DNA of 64,000 nt, taken from contig CM055903.1 of assembly GCA_029582155.1 (NCBI GenBank), positions 36,312,353 to 36,376,352 on the forward strand. Reading direction: 5' to 3'. This document shows positions 11,722 to 26,627 of this stretch, piece after piece. The DNA comes from Panopea generosa (taxonomy: Eukaryota; Mollusca; Bivalvia; Adapedonta; Hiatellidae). The stretch's first letter is position 1; each line of letters opens with the position of its first letter. The notes under the pieces were generated by a model that saw only the letters and a list, made by a program, of their open reading frames with translations, made no database searches and had not been told where the DNA came from. A program made the position numbers and the translations under genes.

Positions 11722-12450
11722 TTAGCTCACCTGAGCCAGACCCCACTCGGCCAATTTTGATATAACTTCACAAAATTGTTCCTTGGGTGACCCTCTACCA
11801 AGTTTGTTCAAGTCATCTTGATTCGTCAAAAAACATGGCCGCCAGGGGGCGGGGCAAGTTTAATTAGTAAAAACCTAAAAAATCTTCTAGTCAGAAATTA
11901 CTGGCTCGATTTTAAAATTATTTCACAGAAATGTTCCTTGGAGGACCCTTCACCAAGTTTGTTCAAACCGTAGTAATTCATCTTAAAACATGGCGGCCAG
12001 GGGGTGAGGTTAGTTTACAATATAAGCTATAGTAAAAACTTCTTGTCAGAAACCACGGGATCGATTTTAAAACAATTTCGCAGAAATGTTCTTTGGGTGA
12101 CCTTTACCAAGTTTGTTTAAGCCGTTGTGATTTGTTAAAAACATGACCGCCACAGTGAGGTGCTAGTTTACTTTATAGGCAGCTATAGTAAAAACTTCAA
12201 AAGCCTTCTTGTCAAATCTACTGACCTGATTTCAATGTAGTTTCACTGACATTTACCATGAGTGAACCTCTACCAAATTTGAACTCTTCTACGCATCTGT
12301 TACATTTTCAAAACAAATCAAAATTTTAACTGCTTGCCCATCTCGTTTTACTGGAATTTTTAGTGAACATGTATTATATAATCTACTTAAGTTTGGTGAC
12401 TCAAGGTCAGTCAGGTGAGCGATATAGGGCCATCTTGGCCCTCTTGTTTT
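11722..12450 (+). mobile_element. HINE/Helentron-like non-autonomous element
   Basis: The left end carries GCTCACCTGA (11725-11734) and the right end its exact complement TCAGGTGAGC (12411-12420). Just inside the right terminus is a perfect hairpin, AGGGCCA-tct-TGGCCCT (12426-12442), then cttgttttttt. The interior is four imperfect tandem copies of ~155 bp, anchored by a CCTTGGGTGACC-like block at 11779, 11934, 12089 and ~12252, with repeated acatggccgcca words. Subterminal inverted repeats, internal tandem repeats and a 3' hairpin match the HINE design known in insects and bivalves. There is no Rep/helicase coding, so it would depend on an autonomous partner. The classification is inferred from structure. 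Confidence 0.62.
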
Positions 12451-13690
12451 TTTATATATTTAGATGCACGTTCACAATGTATGATATATATTACAATATA
12501 TGGATAACGAACCAGCGTAAATCTGCAGAGTACGTCAGCGCTCCTAGCTATATTGTAAATCAAGTTCACACGACTATAAAATAAACCACTCTGATAGAAA
12601 TGGTTTCCACCATAGGTTATATATCAAGGTTTAACACGTTGGTGGAATGTAGGGATAGTTTACATACAAGTGAAGAAGTAATATTATTACAGAGTATATA
12701 CTAAGTACTTTGCATATTAATCGTATGCTTATGTCAGTAAATCTGTTAAAAGTCTGACAGAAATTATGATTGAAATATAAGTGATTGACAGGTTTGCACT
12801 TACAAACTGAATATATCTACTGATAACTACTCATTATTGACAATTGGAATCATATTGCATCGTTCACTTAAATATATAATATAATTAAAAAAATAAAGAC
12901 TTGCATAATGTGTTGCATTGTATTATGGCAAGAAAAAACATTAAGAATGAACAATCTTTAAAAAGTTAACAAATTAAACTTTATTCCTGAGTGTATACAG
13001 TAGCTATTATTTGTTGAATACTTAAACAAGGAATTAGGGTCGCCCGTGGTATAGCGGTATAGGGTACTAAATAAAACACACACACTCACACACTCACGCA
13101 CGCACGCGCACATATTGATCGTGCGATCTCCGAGGTGTTAGATAAGCAATGATTCAACGATAGCGCCTGATATGGTTCGGTCACGGACTACCATATGTCT
13201 AGTTATAAATATCACCCATGTAATGCTCATGGCAACGGACGTATTGGAATACCGTCTTATAGACACATTCATCACCTTAAGAGTATTGCGTTTTATTAGG
13301 TCCTCTGCTCTCCATACTTATGCAAATCACTTTACTTCATCACGTCTATTTTTGGAATTTATAAATGGATTATTGAACAGTTGTGCAGACACCCGATGTG
13401 CAATTTGAATATAAAATCCAAAAGCATCCCTACAGAGAATTTTGCATGAAGCGAACAATGCTGAAATATTGATCATTACAGTAATAGACTGTGTTAACTA
13501 CCACTCTATTGCAACTGTCTCACAGACAAAAAGTACTTTAGACGTTAAGAATACTGAAATGATATCTAATAAAAGGATCCCATTAAAGCGTAGAACGCAA
13601 CCAAGAAAAGAAAAAAAATCGTTTTTCAAACTGTTAAATTTAACAACTAACGCCTCCTAGAACAATTTTTTTATTCAAAGATCCCAAAGG
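12451..13690. other. Unassigned, with a short CA/CACG microsatellite
   Basis: An impure CA then CACG repeat lies at about 13073-13113. A CCCGTGGTATAGCGGTAT string at ~13045 looks a little like a tRNA A-box but has no partner B-box. Short open frames at 13172-13660 have no recognisable content. Confidence 0.55.
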
Positions 13691-14277
13691 GGTAAAAAGC
13701 AGAATTGTTACTTTAGTATGTTAAATACATCAACTCCAGACGCACCCTAACATAGGCTTAAGCGGTATTTTAGTCACGACCCACACTTTATGGGGTCCAA
13801 GATAACACAGGGTATTTTAGTCACGACCCACACTTTATGAGGTCCAAAATAACACAGGGTATTTTAGTGACGACCCACACTTTATGAGGTCCAACATAAC
13901 ACAGGGTATTTTAGTGACGACCCACACTTTATGAGGTCCAACATAACACAGGGTAGTTTAGTGAGGTCCAACATAACACAGGGTATTTTAGTGACGACCC
14001 ACACTTTATGAGGTCCAACATAACACATGGGTAAATAAGCAGAATAGTAATTTAAGTCTATTAAATCCATCACCGGCAGACGACCCCCAACACTAGATTT
14101 TTGCATTTGAAAAAAAACACAAAAAAACAAACAAAAAACACTGAGTAAAATTTAATGGAGCCGCCGCATGACACGCTAGACTGCTGAATATGCTGGTCCA
14201 AGATAACACAGGGTATTTTAGTCACGACCAACATTTCATAAGGTCCAAGATAACACAGGGTGGTGAATATGCTAGTC
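13691..14277. repeat. Compound repeat: duplicated leader plus 47-bp tandem units
   Basis: A 47-bp unit built on GGTATTTTAGTCACGACCCA and ACACTTTATGAGGTCC repeats about six times from 13768 to 14030, and in partial form at 14190-14277. A ~60-bp leader (gcagaattgttactttagta type) precedes the first block at 13691-13750 and recurs, diverged, at 14031-14090. A tract of A-runs (14106-14140) separates the second leader from its units. Confidence 0.85.
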
Positions 14278-15200
14278 AATACGATTTATAAAATGAACAT
14301 TCGGAAGCACAGAGAGCACACACGACAAAAAAACATACTCAGGTTTAGTATATTCGCCCAGTTTGGAATGAAATAAATTGTATTCGTCTGTTTGTCCATA
14401 TTTGCCAAGATATTAATGTAATGTTAATATTTGTGCAATTTCTTTACTCTATCAAACGAGATGATTTTAACTGGCACTCCCATAACAGTTTCTATATCTG
14501 GTGTTTGAATTGTAAAAAGGACATGTTGTCCCATTTTTCTAGAAAGCAGATTAAATTGATAACGCTGATAAACCTTATTAGATTGTAGCACTATTATCCT
14601 TCATTTGAAATATCAGCTCCATTATCAAAAGTAATCTATTGCCTAGAGTGTGCTGAAAAAATAGACGATCCCTTAATTGAATTTATACCTTAATGCAATA
14701 TATTTAGTAAGTTCACATCATTTATTTTAAAGACACGTTTGTAATGTTGAGATTATTTTAGTCTTATTGGATTTTTCTTTTCTTTTTTCACAAAATCGAC
14801 ATATTTGTTCTTTTTTCTATTACGGGTGAAACGGAAATGGTTGATAACACTAAAGTTGCAGCTCAGGAAAGATGGCTAAAAGTGTTTATGTTGTTGTTAA
14901 ATACGAATATAAAATGATACTATTTTGCTTGTATATTTTTTTTTAATCCAAATATTGAATATTTTTCTTTGTGAATATATCGGAGTATTGTGATATATGT
15001 TGTTCAATGAAAGTAGTTTATGAGATTATTGTTTGATATCTCACCGGTAGTGTTTACTTGCGACAGCCTTCTTACCGTTGCTTGAATATCATGCGGTTGA
15101 CACATCCCTCGCTGTAAACTTACCAGTACTTGAACCTATCAATCGTAAGAGTTAAGAATAGATTCACCAGTAACATTTTATTTTGTTTTTGGGGTTAAAC
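14278..15200. other. Unassigned AT-rich sequence
   Basis: No feature supported. The stretch 15041-15180 has unusual, less AT-rich text and may belong to the left flank of the inverted repeat that follows. Confidence 0.5.
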
Positions 15201-15207
15201 GTTATTT

Positions 15208-15638
15208 TCAGGTTATATATACTGAACCAAAACTAATACTTTCGCTTAGTTTGAATGTGAATAGTTTGTTAACATTTAACTAAATTTGGCTGAAATTTTC
15301 TGTATGTTGTATAATTAAGTCTTTTATTGTTTGATTTGAATTTAAAACAGGAAAGGATGGATTTCAAAATCGGGTTATCAGTAGCGTGTGTGGCCGCCGT
15401 GTGCGATGATGACTGATTGACAGCGACGTCGCATTGAGAGCACAAGCTTGTTTATGTCAGCCTGTGGGATATTATCATTGATTTATCCCAATTTAGCTAT
15501 TTCAATAGATCGATAAGACATAACTATACAATAAACAGAAGATTTCAGCAAAATTTAGTTAAATGTTAACAAAATAATCACATTCAAACTTAGCGAAAGT
15601 TTCTTTTTTGGTTCAGTATATATATTCAGTACATATAT
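15208..15638. repeat. Long inverted repeat (foldback), ~110-bp arms with ~190-bp centre
   Basis: The left arm (~15212-15325) and the reverse complement of the right arm (~15515-15630) share atatatactgaacca, ctttcgct-agtttgaatgtga, TTGTTAACATTTAACTAAAT and gctgaaat-ttctgt, roughly 85-90% identical by eye. The centre is unique and GC-richer and holds TGATTGACAG (15414-15423) and GCGACGTCGC (15423-15432). This looks like a MITE or foldback element. No transposase is present. Confidence 0.82.
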
Positions 15639-15651
15639 ATATATATATAAT

Positions 15652-15825
15652 GGCATAGCCAGTGTTACTGGTGGGTGAAAACCTCGGAATAAATCTGAGC
15701 TGATCACAGCAAGTAACTGGCGGATGTTCTCACATGAACTTTTGGGCCGAGCGGGACTCTCACCAACGACATCAGCGGTGAGATATAAGTGATCTTACGA
15801 AGACCACTCGGCCACCGCAGGACAA
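15652..15825 (-). mobile_element. tRNA-derived SINE, minus strand
   Basis: Read on the minus strand, the segment begins with GTGGCCGAGTGGTC (15802-15815), a textbook A-box of a Leu/Ser-type tRNA. About 40 bases on is GGTGAGAGTCCCGC (15751-15764), a B-box with two changes from the usual GGTTCGAGTCCC. A tRNA-unrelated body follows to about 15652, and the 3' side ends in an AT dinucleotide run (15625-15651), as is common for SINE tails. The internal pol III promoter is recognisable but probably weakened by the B-box changes. Confidence 0.7.
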
Positions 15826-16925
15826 TATCAGTACCATTTTACATTTATAATTTCGAACCATGATCTCCTTCATCCAAAATTAAAAACTATATGTTAAACC
15901 GGAGACGTAAAGTCATTAACATGGTCAACATATGGAGGAATTGTAATACATATATACAGAATAAATACCAATTGGGGCCAACACCATGGAATGGTCCATA
16001 AAGATCGAGGTGGGTTTAGACCACTAAATACACACCACTCATGTCAATAAAACTTAGTGAGAAACCATTTACAGACATACCACGTTTTCATTTTGTTATT
16101 AACTAGACTATTTATGAATGTTGAAGTCTTCATATTCGCCACAACGACGGCGTCCAATCTGCGTTGTTGAAGTAGTGGTACTAGTGTGTTACTTACAGTT
16201 GTATTGGTGCATGTTTTTAATCTGAGGAAGTATGTAACACATCGGGATCCTAACAGCCCAAAGTCAAGTCACATTGTCATGTACAATATTCTACGGTTTT
16301 GTTTTAAGCTGTTTATAAGTATGCTTGGCTTGCAGTTATATAGCTGAAATTTGGAATAATTGTACATGCTAATGTTATGAGACAATATATAGCATATTTG
16401 ACTCTTTTATGTTTTTTTTTGTATAAACGTAATTGTATCTAGAAATTGTTTTTTGTGTATATCTTTATCGGGGTCCATCTCATATGATCTTATATGACAC
16501 CCTTTCTTGTATTTATGCAATGCAATAAGACTGCACATATTTGTAACATTTTTATGAATAAAACATGGATAACACCAATCCTTTGAAAAAGCAAGACAAC
16601 AAAATTGTGTGAAAATGTAACAGAACTACATATTAATAATTTTGCTAGTAAATGTATTCCCCAATGACATAATTTTTATATTATGGAAGATCTAATATGA
16701 CATTTTGTCATATTATTTCAGAATACGTTTGAATATAATGATATCTGATGGATGGCTTAAAACATTTATTTCAAAATGTAACAAAATAATATTATGGATA
16801 ATTCAACAACAACACGCTAATTCAATTTAAATATACATTCTATAAACGGATCGGCTTACGCCTTCATCAGGATAAAACATAACGGATGTTTCAAACAATC
16901 ATAACGTAACGTCAACTTGACGAAA
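15826..16925. other. Unassigned AT-rich sequence
   Basis: I see no repeat unit, RNA or gene here. Confidence 0.55.
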
Positions 16926-19040
16926 AACGTACATTATATACATATCAACATGACAGCTATAACGTATACACGTACATTATATACATACCAACATGGCAGC
17001 AATAACTTAAACACGTACATTTTATACATGTCAACATACATGTAGCAGCAACAATGTATACACGTACATTATATACATATCAACATGGCAGCAGTAACGT
17101 ATACACGTACATTATAAACATATCAACATGGCAGCAATAACGTATACACGTACATTATATACATATCAACATGGCAGCAATAACGTATACACGTACATTA
17201 TATACATATCAACATGGCAGCTATAACCTATACACGTACATTATATACATATCAACATGGCAGCAATAACATATACATGTACATTATATATATATATATA
17301 TATATATATATCAGCATGGCAACTATAACGTATACACGTACTTTATATACATATCAACATACATGTAGCAGAAATGATGTATACACGTACATAATATACA
17401 TATCAACATGGCAGTAATAACTTATACACGTACATACTATACATATCAACATAGCAGCAATTACGTATACACGTACATTATATACATATCAACATTGCAG
17501 CAATAACGTATACACGTACATTATATACATATCAACATGGCAGCAATAACTTATACACGTACATTTTATGCATATCAACATGGCAGCAATAACTTATACA
17601 CGTACATTATATACATATCAACATGGCAGCTATAACGTTTACACGTACATTATATACATATCAAGATGGCAGCAATAACTTATACACGTACATTATATAC
17701 ATATCAACATACATGTAGCAGCAATAACGTATATACGTACATTATATACATATCAACATTGCAGAAATACCGTATACACGTACATAATATACATATCAAC
17801 ATGCAGCAAAAGTGTATACACGTACATTATGAACATATCAACATGACAGCAATAACATATACACGTCGATCAATACATATCAACATGGCAGAAATACCGT
17901 TTACACGTACATTTTATACATATCAACATGTAGCAAAAACGTATACACATACATTATAAACATATCAACATGGCAGCAATAACATATACACGTACATTAT
18001 ATACATATCAAGATGGCAGAAATAACGTATACACGTGCATTATATAAATATCAACATGGCAGCAATAACACATACACGTACATTATATAAATATCAACAT
18101 GGCAGAAATAATGTATACACGTGCATTATATAAATATCAACATGGCAGCAACAGCGTATGCACGTAAATTATATACATATCAACAAGTAGCAATAGAGTA
18201 TACACGTACATCAACGTACATGTAACAGCAATACCGTACACACGTACATTATAAACATATCAACATACATGTACAATGTAGTAGCAATAACGTATACACG
18301 TACATTATATACATATCAACATGGCAGCAATTGCGTATACACGTACATTATATACATATCAACATGGCAGCAATAACATATACATGTACATTATATACAT
18401 ATCAACATACACGTAGCAACAATAACGTATAAACGTACATTATATACTTATCAACATGGCAGAAATAACGTATACACGTACATTATATACATATAAACAT
18501 GGCAGCAATAACGTATACACGTACATTATATACATATCAATATGGCAGCAATTGCGTATACACGTACATTATATACATATAAACATGGCAGTGTATATAC
18601 ACTTACATTATATACATATAAACATGGCAGCAATAACGTATACACGTACATTATATACATATAAACATGGCAGCAATAACGTACACACGTATATTATATA
18701 CATATCAACATACATATGGCAGCAATAACGTTTACACGTATATTATATACACATCAACATGGCAGTAATAACGTATACACGTCCTTTCTCTAAATATCAA
18801 CACACATGTAGCAGCAATAATGTATACACATACATCATATACAAATCGACATACATACAGCAGTAATAACGTATACACGTACATTATATACATATCAACA
18901 TAGCAGCATTAACGTATACACGTACATTATATACATATCAACATAGCAGCATTAACGTATACACGTACATTATATACATATCAACATAGCAGCATTAACG
19001 TATACACGTACAGTATATACATATCAATCGTATACACGTA
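16926..19040. repeat. Minisatellite, 43-bp unit, about 48 copies
   Basis: The unit is AACATGGCAGCAATAACGTA followed by tacacgtacattatatacatatc. Variants insert acatgtagc or replace one segment with a TA run (17286-17311). Several plus-strand open frames of 60-97 codons inside it are products of the repeat, with a threonine/tyrosine-rich periodic translation, and are not genes. Confidence 0.96.
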
Positions 19041-19544
19041 CTATCATAAGTATGTGCTGAGTGCAACCAACGCATTTTCTTATATATCCATTGGATAGTA
19101 TATAATATAACTATATGGATGGTTCCTGTTAAATCCATGAATAAACATCTTCAGTCCCTCTTCCCTCTAAAAAGTTTGATGCCCCATATTATAACATGTA
19201 ATGTGTTGAAAATGGCGTTAAACCTCATTAAAACATTCACAGTAAAATGTTACAAGAACATTACGATAGGAAATGTTTTTCTGCGGAATTGGAGTTTAAA
19301 TTTCAATCAATGTTGAAAAGCTGTGGCGAATTATAAATGAATAAATCATTTAACAATATTTTACTCCCAGTTTATACAATTCGACTGGTTTAATAAGAAT
19401 ACATGTGCTTGTCGCAGGGAATCAGTATGATCAAAATGTTGTAAAAGTATCATTATTAGTATGTTAAGGTTTTTTTCTCATTTCTGCAACTACCCATAAA
19501 GCAATGAATATGTCCAACAGAAGACATAGCGTTCGAAGGCCAAC
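19041..19544. other. Unassigned AT-rich sequence
   Basis: No feature supported. The 65-codon frame at 19119-19316 has no recognisable content. Confidence 0.5.
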
Positions 19545-19828
19545 AATATAAACATAATCAATATGTATTAGAAACATAATCAATATTAATAAACATAATC
19601 AATATGTATTAGAAACATAATCAATATTAATAAACATAATCAACATGTATTAGAAACATAATCAATATTAATAAACATAATCAACATGTATTACAAACAT
19701 AATCAATATTAATAAACATAATCAACATGTATTACAAACATAATCAATATTGATAAGCATAATCAATATGTATTAGAAACATAATCAATTTTGATAAGCA
19801 TAATCAATATGTATTAGAAACATAAGAC
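19545..19828. repeat. Minisatellite, ~41-bp unit, about 7 copies
   Basis: AAACATAATCAATATTAAT and AAACATAATCAATATGTATT alternate. The unit is itself an internal near-duplication of the word aacataatcaatat, so it probably grew from a ~20-bp repeat. Confidence 0.93.
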
Positions 19829-20068
19829 CTGCAGAGGTGTAGGTATACTGACATTCATTCTATAATTGTGTCAGGTTCCTTTATCCGCTAATGTGTGGTT
19901 TCACATTGCGAGTATGGGGAATGGTACGAATAAGAGCGTATTAGTCTGTGAGCATTGGATATCAGTGCTGAAACTCTGCAGCTATAAAAGTATCAAGGTT
20001 CTAGGTTTATTATCTTTGTATTGGCGTTGTTTTCTTTTTCTTGCCTTAGTGTCAGATTGATTGTGTTG

Positions 20069-22084
<2,016 letters not shown>

Positions 22085-23247
22085 TTCGGTATTGCCGAGT
22101 ATGTTCCGTAGCAGACTACTCGGTATTGTCGAGTAGGTTCACGTAGCAGACTCCGTATTGTCATATGTATTCACGTAGCAGAATCGGTATTGCCGAGTAG
22201 GTTCACGTAGCAGACTTCGTATTGTCGAGTATGTTCACGTAGCAGACTTCGTATTGTCGAGTATGTTCACGTAGCAGTCTTCGTATTGTCGAGTATGTTC
22301 ACGTCGCAGACACAGTATTGTCGAGTAGGTTCACGTAGCAGACTCAGCATTGTCATATATATTCACGTAGCAGACTTAGTATTGCCGAGTAGGTTCACGT
22401 AGCAGACTTCGTATTGTCGAGTATGTTCACGTAGCAGACTTTGTATTGTCGAGTATGTTCACGTCGCAGACACAGTATTGTCGAGTAGGTTCACGTAGCA
22501 GACTCAGCATTGTCATATATATTCACGTAGCAGACTTAGTATTGCCGAGTAGATTCACGTAGCAGACTCGGTATTGTCGAGTAGGTTCACGTAGCAGACT
22601 TCGTATTGTCGAGTATGTTCACGTCGCAGACACAGTATTGTCGAGTAGGTTCACGTAGCAGACTCAGCATTGTCATATGTATTCACGTAGCAGACTAAGT
22701 ATTGCCGAGTAGGTTCACGTAGCAGACTCGGTATTGTTGAGTAGGTTCACGTAGCAGACTCGGTATTGTCGAGTATGTTCACGTCGCAGACACGGTATTG
22801 TCGAGAAGGTTCACGTAGCAGACTCGGTATTGTCAAATGTATTCACGTAGCAGACTTGGTATTGTCGAGTAGGTTCACGTAGCAGACTCCGTATTGTCGA
22901 GTAGGTTCACGTAGCAGACTCGGTATTGTCGAGTTACTCACGTCGCAGAAACTTTATTGTTGAGTAGGTTCACGTAGCAAACTCTGTATTGTCAAATGTA
23001 TTCACGTAGCAGACTTGGTATTGTCGAGTAGATTCACGTAGCAAACTCGGTATTGTCGAGTATGTTCACGTAGCAGACTTGGTATTGTCAAGTATGTTCA
23101 CGTAGCAGTCTCGGTATTGTCGAGTATGTTCACATCGCAAACTCGGTATTGTCAAGTATGTTCACGTAGCAGTCTCGGTATTGTCAAATGTATTCACGTA
23201 GCAGACTCGGTATTATTGAGTATGTTAACGTAGCAGACTCGAGTATA
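22085..23247. repeat. 32-bp minisatellite organised in a 160-bp higher-order repeat
   Basis: The basic unit is GGTATTGTCGAGTAGGTTCA plus cgtagcagactc. One variant, CGTCGCAGA, marks every fifth unit: positions 22302, 22462, 22622, 22782 and 22940, spacing 160, 160, 160 and 158. A second variant, TTGTCATATATATTCACG or its near relatives, follows at fixed offset. Each standard unit also holds ACTCG-gtattgt-CGAGT, a 5-bp dyad. Confidence 0.95.
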
Positions 23248-26200
23248 GGTATGTTCGCAATCGGTTAAAGCAGCACCAGTTAAAGTAGTTATCTATTTTC
23301 AAGCCACATTGAACGAGCTTCATGATTTCAAGGATTATAAATAACAACAAGACTGATTTCTAAACCAAGTCATTTGATTTGAGAATTGTTATAGAATATC
23401 TCTTCGGGGAATCAAATTGAATCAAACTTCAGTTCCATTTCCTCACTCTTTCGAAAGCGTTATTTTAAAATGAACGAACACCTTGTTAAAGAAAACGTAA
23501 TACCAAATCCTCCAACTCGTGCATCACAAGTGATATATGACATGCGACAAAAATACGTATTTGTCTGTGTTCATTGATACAAATGCCTTTTACCGAAACT
23601 ACATTTGTGGTAATGTTTCTGTACTCTGTATCACAATATTGTCAGGACTAATATAATGTCATTTGTCAAAGTCACACAAAACATCCATTACTGTGTTATA
23701 ATAACAAAGTTCTTATTAATGCATTAATGCATCTTGGCGTGAAGCCAGCTGGACAATTGGGACGCTCAGTAGCTCAGTAACTTGATTAAAATAGTAAAAC
23801 TATTCTTAATTTGTTATATTATTGTTGAACATTGTCTAGACACTTGAAGTAATGGTAATAAATAAAGAAATAATACGTAAGTATAGATAAATAACACACA
23901 GTAATTTATCATTATCACTTCTCTGAATGCATGTATATGACAAGTCTATACTATAGTCAAATTACTTTTTGCAATTTTGTGTTAAAATACCTTAAAGTTG
24001 GCACTTACTGCGTATTAAAAAAAATATATAGAAAAAGACGTGAAAAAAAAATGTTATTTTACATAGTATCATCTGCCGAATGGTAATGCAGATTTTTCCT
24101 TAATTTTGTTTTTAGGCAAAACGTATAAATACATATATGTTCAATAAAACTAAGCTGTCATCGGACACATCCAGCACAACAATAAAAATATGCTACCATT
24201 TAATTAACGGAATAAAATCAAATAAGATACAATAGATCCATAGATAGGGAGTGATAACGGAGGTCATCGCCTCGTAAAGGTCTATAGAAAAGAACGCCAC
24301 TGGGGAGGTCAAATGCATCCAATCTCGTTGTCCCCCGTCGTCATACCACATCATGATACCGTGTTAATTAAAATAACCCCTTCACATGGAAATTAAAATA
24401 TCCCCTTCCCACTAGGTACCACGGTGACTATCACGGCGGCAGAACGGTGGTTCTACTCAGATTTACAAATGAGTTTGGCAATTTATAAGCTGCTGGGTGT
24501 TGAAAGCTAATACAACTCAATTTAAAACAATTTACTTCTTTCAGACAGATCTGAGCGGATATATGCACAGAATATACAGATACTTTTCAGGAAGTGTGAA
24601 TAATATAAATTTATTATTAGATTACGATAGCGGTTGCTCCCCCGCCCCATGTTTAATCAAATATTAACACTGGTACAATCAAACGTCACATGACACCATA
24701 CCGTAACTTGTACCAAAAATAAAACAAATCATGCTCACAGTGTACGGCTGATTCTCATTTACGTACAGTCGGCAAGCAAACGTAATTGTGCAGATCTAAT
24801 ACTTGTATAAGTTTGCATCTCCCTTTGAAATGTCCAAAGTATCGACATATACCACTTGATCAGTTCCTAGCTACATTTACAGTTTTCTTGTCGAATGTCG
24901 AATGCTCGTCGTTTCTCGAAGATATTATAATTGATCGACGACGGGTCCCGTACATTATGATATATGTATTTATGCATATACAATGTAGTTGTGGTAACAA
25001 TGAGCGAGGAATGGTAAAGGTGTTCCTAAATTGCGTTCATGTTCATAAAACAATATCGCTCCATGTTTATATGCATCCTATCGATATCACCGTATACCAG
25101 AATAGCAGAAGTGTCCATCCATATTGTTAAACAACTGTTTTTTGTTAAATCTTCTTGAAATGAGTTCATCGACCGATTTGGCACGCAGATAAACTAAGAG
25201 GCTTGACTGAAACATATTTATAATAACTATGGATGAAAGCTAAACAATGCAAAACATGGTAGTTTATGATGTTGCTGTTGGATGATGTCTTCATTTAAAT
25301 GCATATTTTTTTTTTACTTTTATGCATTTGTCGAACATATATACCGTTATTTTACATAAATTTCTTTTTGAAAATAGCCGTATACTTCCTTTTGTCGTTA
25401 GTTCCCGAGACAGTGGCCCGTGTTGTATCAATGATGACGACCCGTTAGGAGAGACGACGATTTGTCTTCAGTTTACATGCCCGTATATATAACAAAAATA
25501 TATTTGTGCTTGCTTAATGCAGCTCTCTTAAGAATCCAACCACATCAATATGCAGCTTGTTTTGCAAATTGGAATTAAAAGATACACAAATACCATGTTA
25601 TACAAAATTATCATTTTATTGTACCATAAAATGACTATAATGTAATATATAATCGATTAAATTATATTGTAATGAATGTTATATACATGACTATTTATTT
25701 ATCATTTTTTACATGAATAGTTACAAATTCGATGGTACATTTCTGTAACCAAATCAAACATTCTACAGCAAAAGGAGCTGTTCAAAACAAATATTAAAAA
25801 ATCATAAAACATATAATAATTAAAAACAAACAACGTTTATGGCATAAGAAATGTTAAGTAAGCAACCAGCCGTCCCTGCATCAAAAATATAGGTTTATAG
25901 CCTTAAATCTACCAAACTTCATATCTGACTGTATTTCATTACAAGCCAGGTGGCGAAGAGGGGACGGTGCCGGGTTGATGAAAATGCAACTGCTAAAATA
26001 TGATGATGTTTCTGTGTTGGAAATGGAGGGTAAGGGGTAAATGATATCTTCTTTGTGTGTACAAAACGCAATGACAACTAAATACCGGCAAGGACGACTG
26101 ATTAACCACATAAACTTATTTTTTTATAATGGTTATATTATAAAGATACTTTACGGTCACACAAGAATAAATGAAAGCCAGCTTAGTTTCAAAATACTTG

Positions 26201-26526
26201 AAAATTACAGTGAATTATAAACCCAAGGATTTTACTACCTCATAACGTATCGTACAGCGGCACATTTGACCCAGAATCAAATTATCTTTGGTTCGCTCTC
26301 ATACCCCCTCGATCTGTTGCTTCATTAAACAAAATACTTTATCCATATATGCACAGATAAATATCAAAGGGAGATTGATATAAATTAAAATAACGTAATT
26401 TTCACTCGCTATTACATAAATACATGCAACAAAATAGGCACTGTTTAAGCGGGGCGATAGTGTAATTGATATAATACAGAGTAAAGTGTGTTTGTTTTTT
26501 GCTATTGCTTCGTTTTGTTTGTTTGA
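23248..26526. other. Unassigned AT-rich sequence
   Basis: No repeat or gene recognised. The longest open frame is 114 codons (24786-25130, plus) and has no domain signature. Bases 24240-24440 are GC-richer with no frame. Confidence 0.5.
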
Positions 26527-26627
26527 AATATCATGCCGCAGACACATGGTTTGCTACCCCACCCAATGGTGTGATATTGACATGGAACCGACCACCAGAC
26601 CTAGAACTATCCTCTAAATAAGCCAAC
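26527..26627 (-). mobile_element. SINE fragment (body only), family of three in this window
   Basis: The words ATCATGCCGCAGACAC, ccccaccca, and ccagacctagaactatcctc match, in order, the copies at 30316-30506 and 35586-35825. The 3' tail side and the tRNA head are missing. Orientation is set by the tRNA head of the 35.8-kb copy. Confidence 0.72.

Noticed and set aside
13030..13065. tRNA gene from CCCGTGGTATAGCGGTAT
   Set aside because: Only an A-box-like word; no B-box, anticodon arm or acceptor pairing follows, and CA repeats take over.
24786..25130. 114-codon plus-strand frame as a host gene
   Set aside because: No motif or neighbouring exon signal seen.
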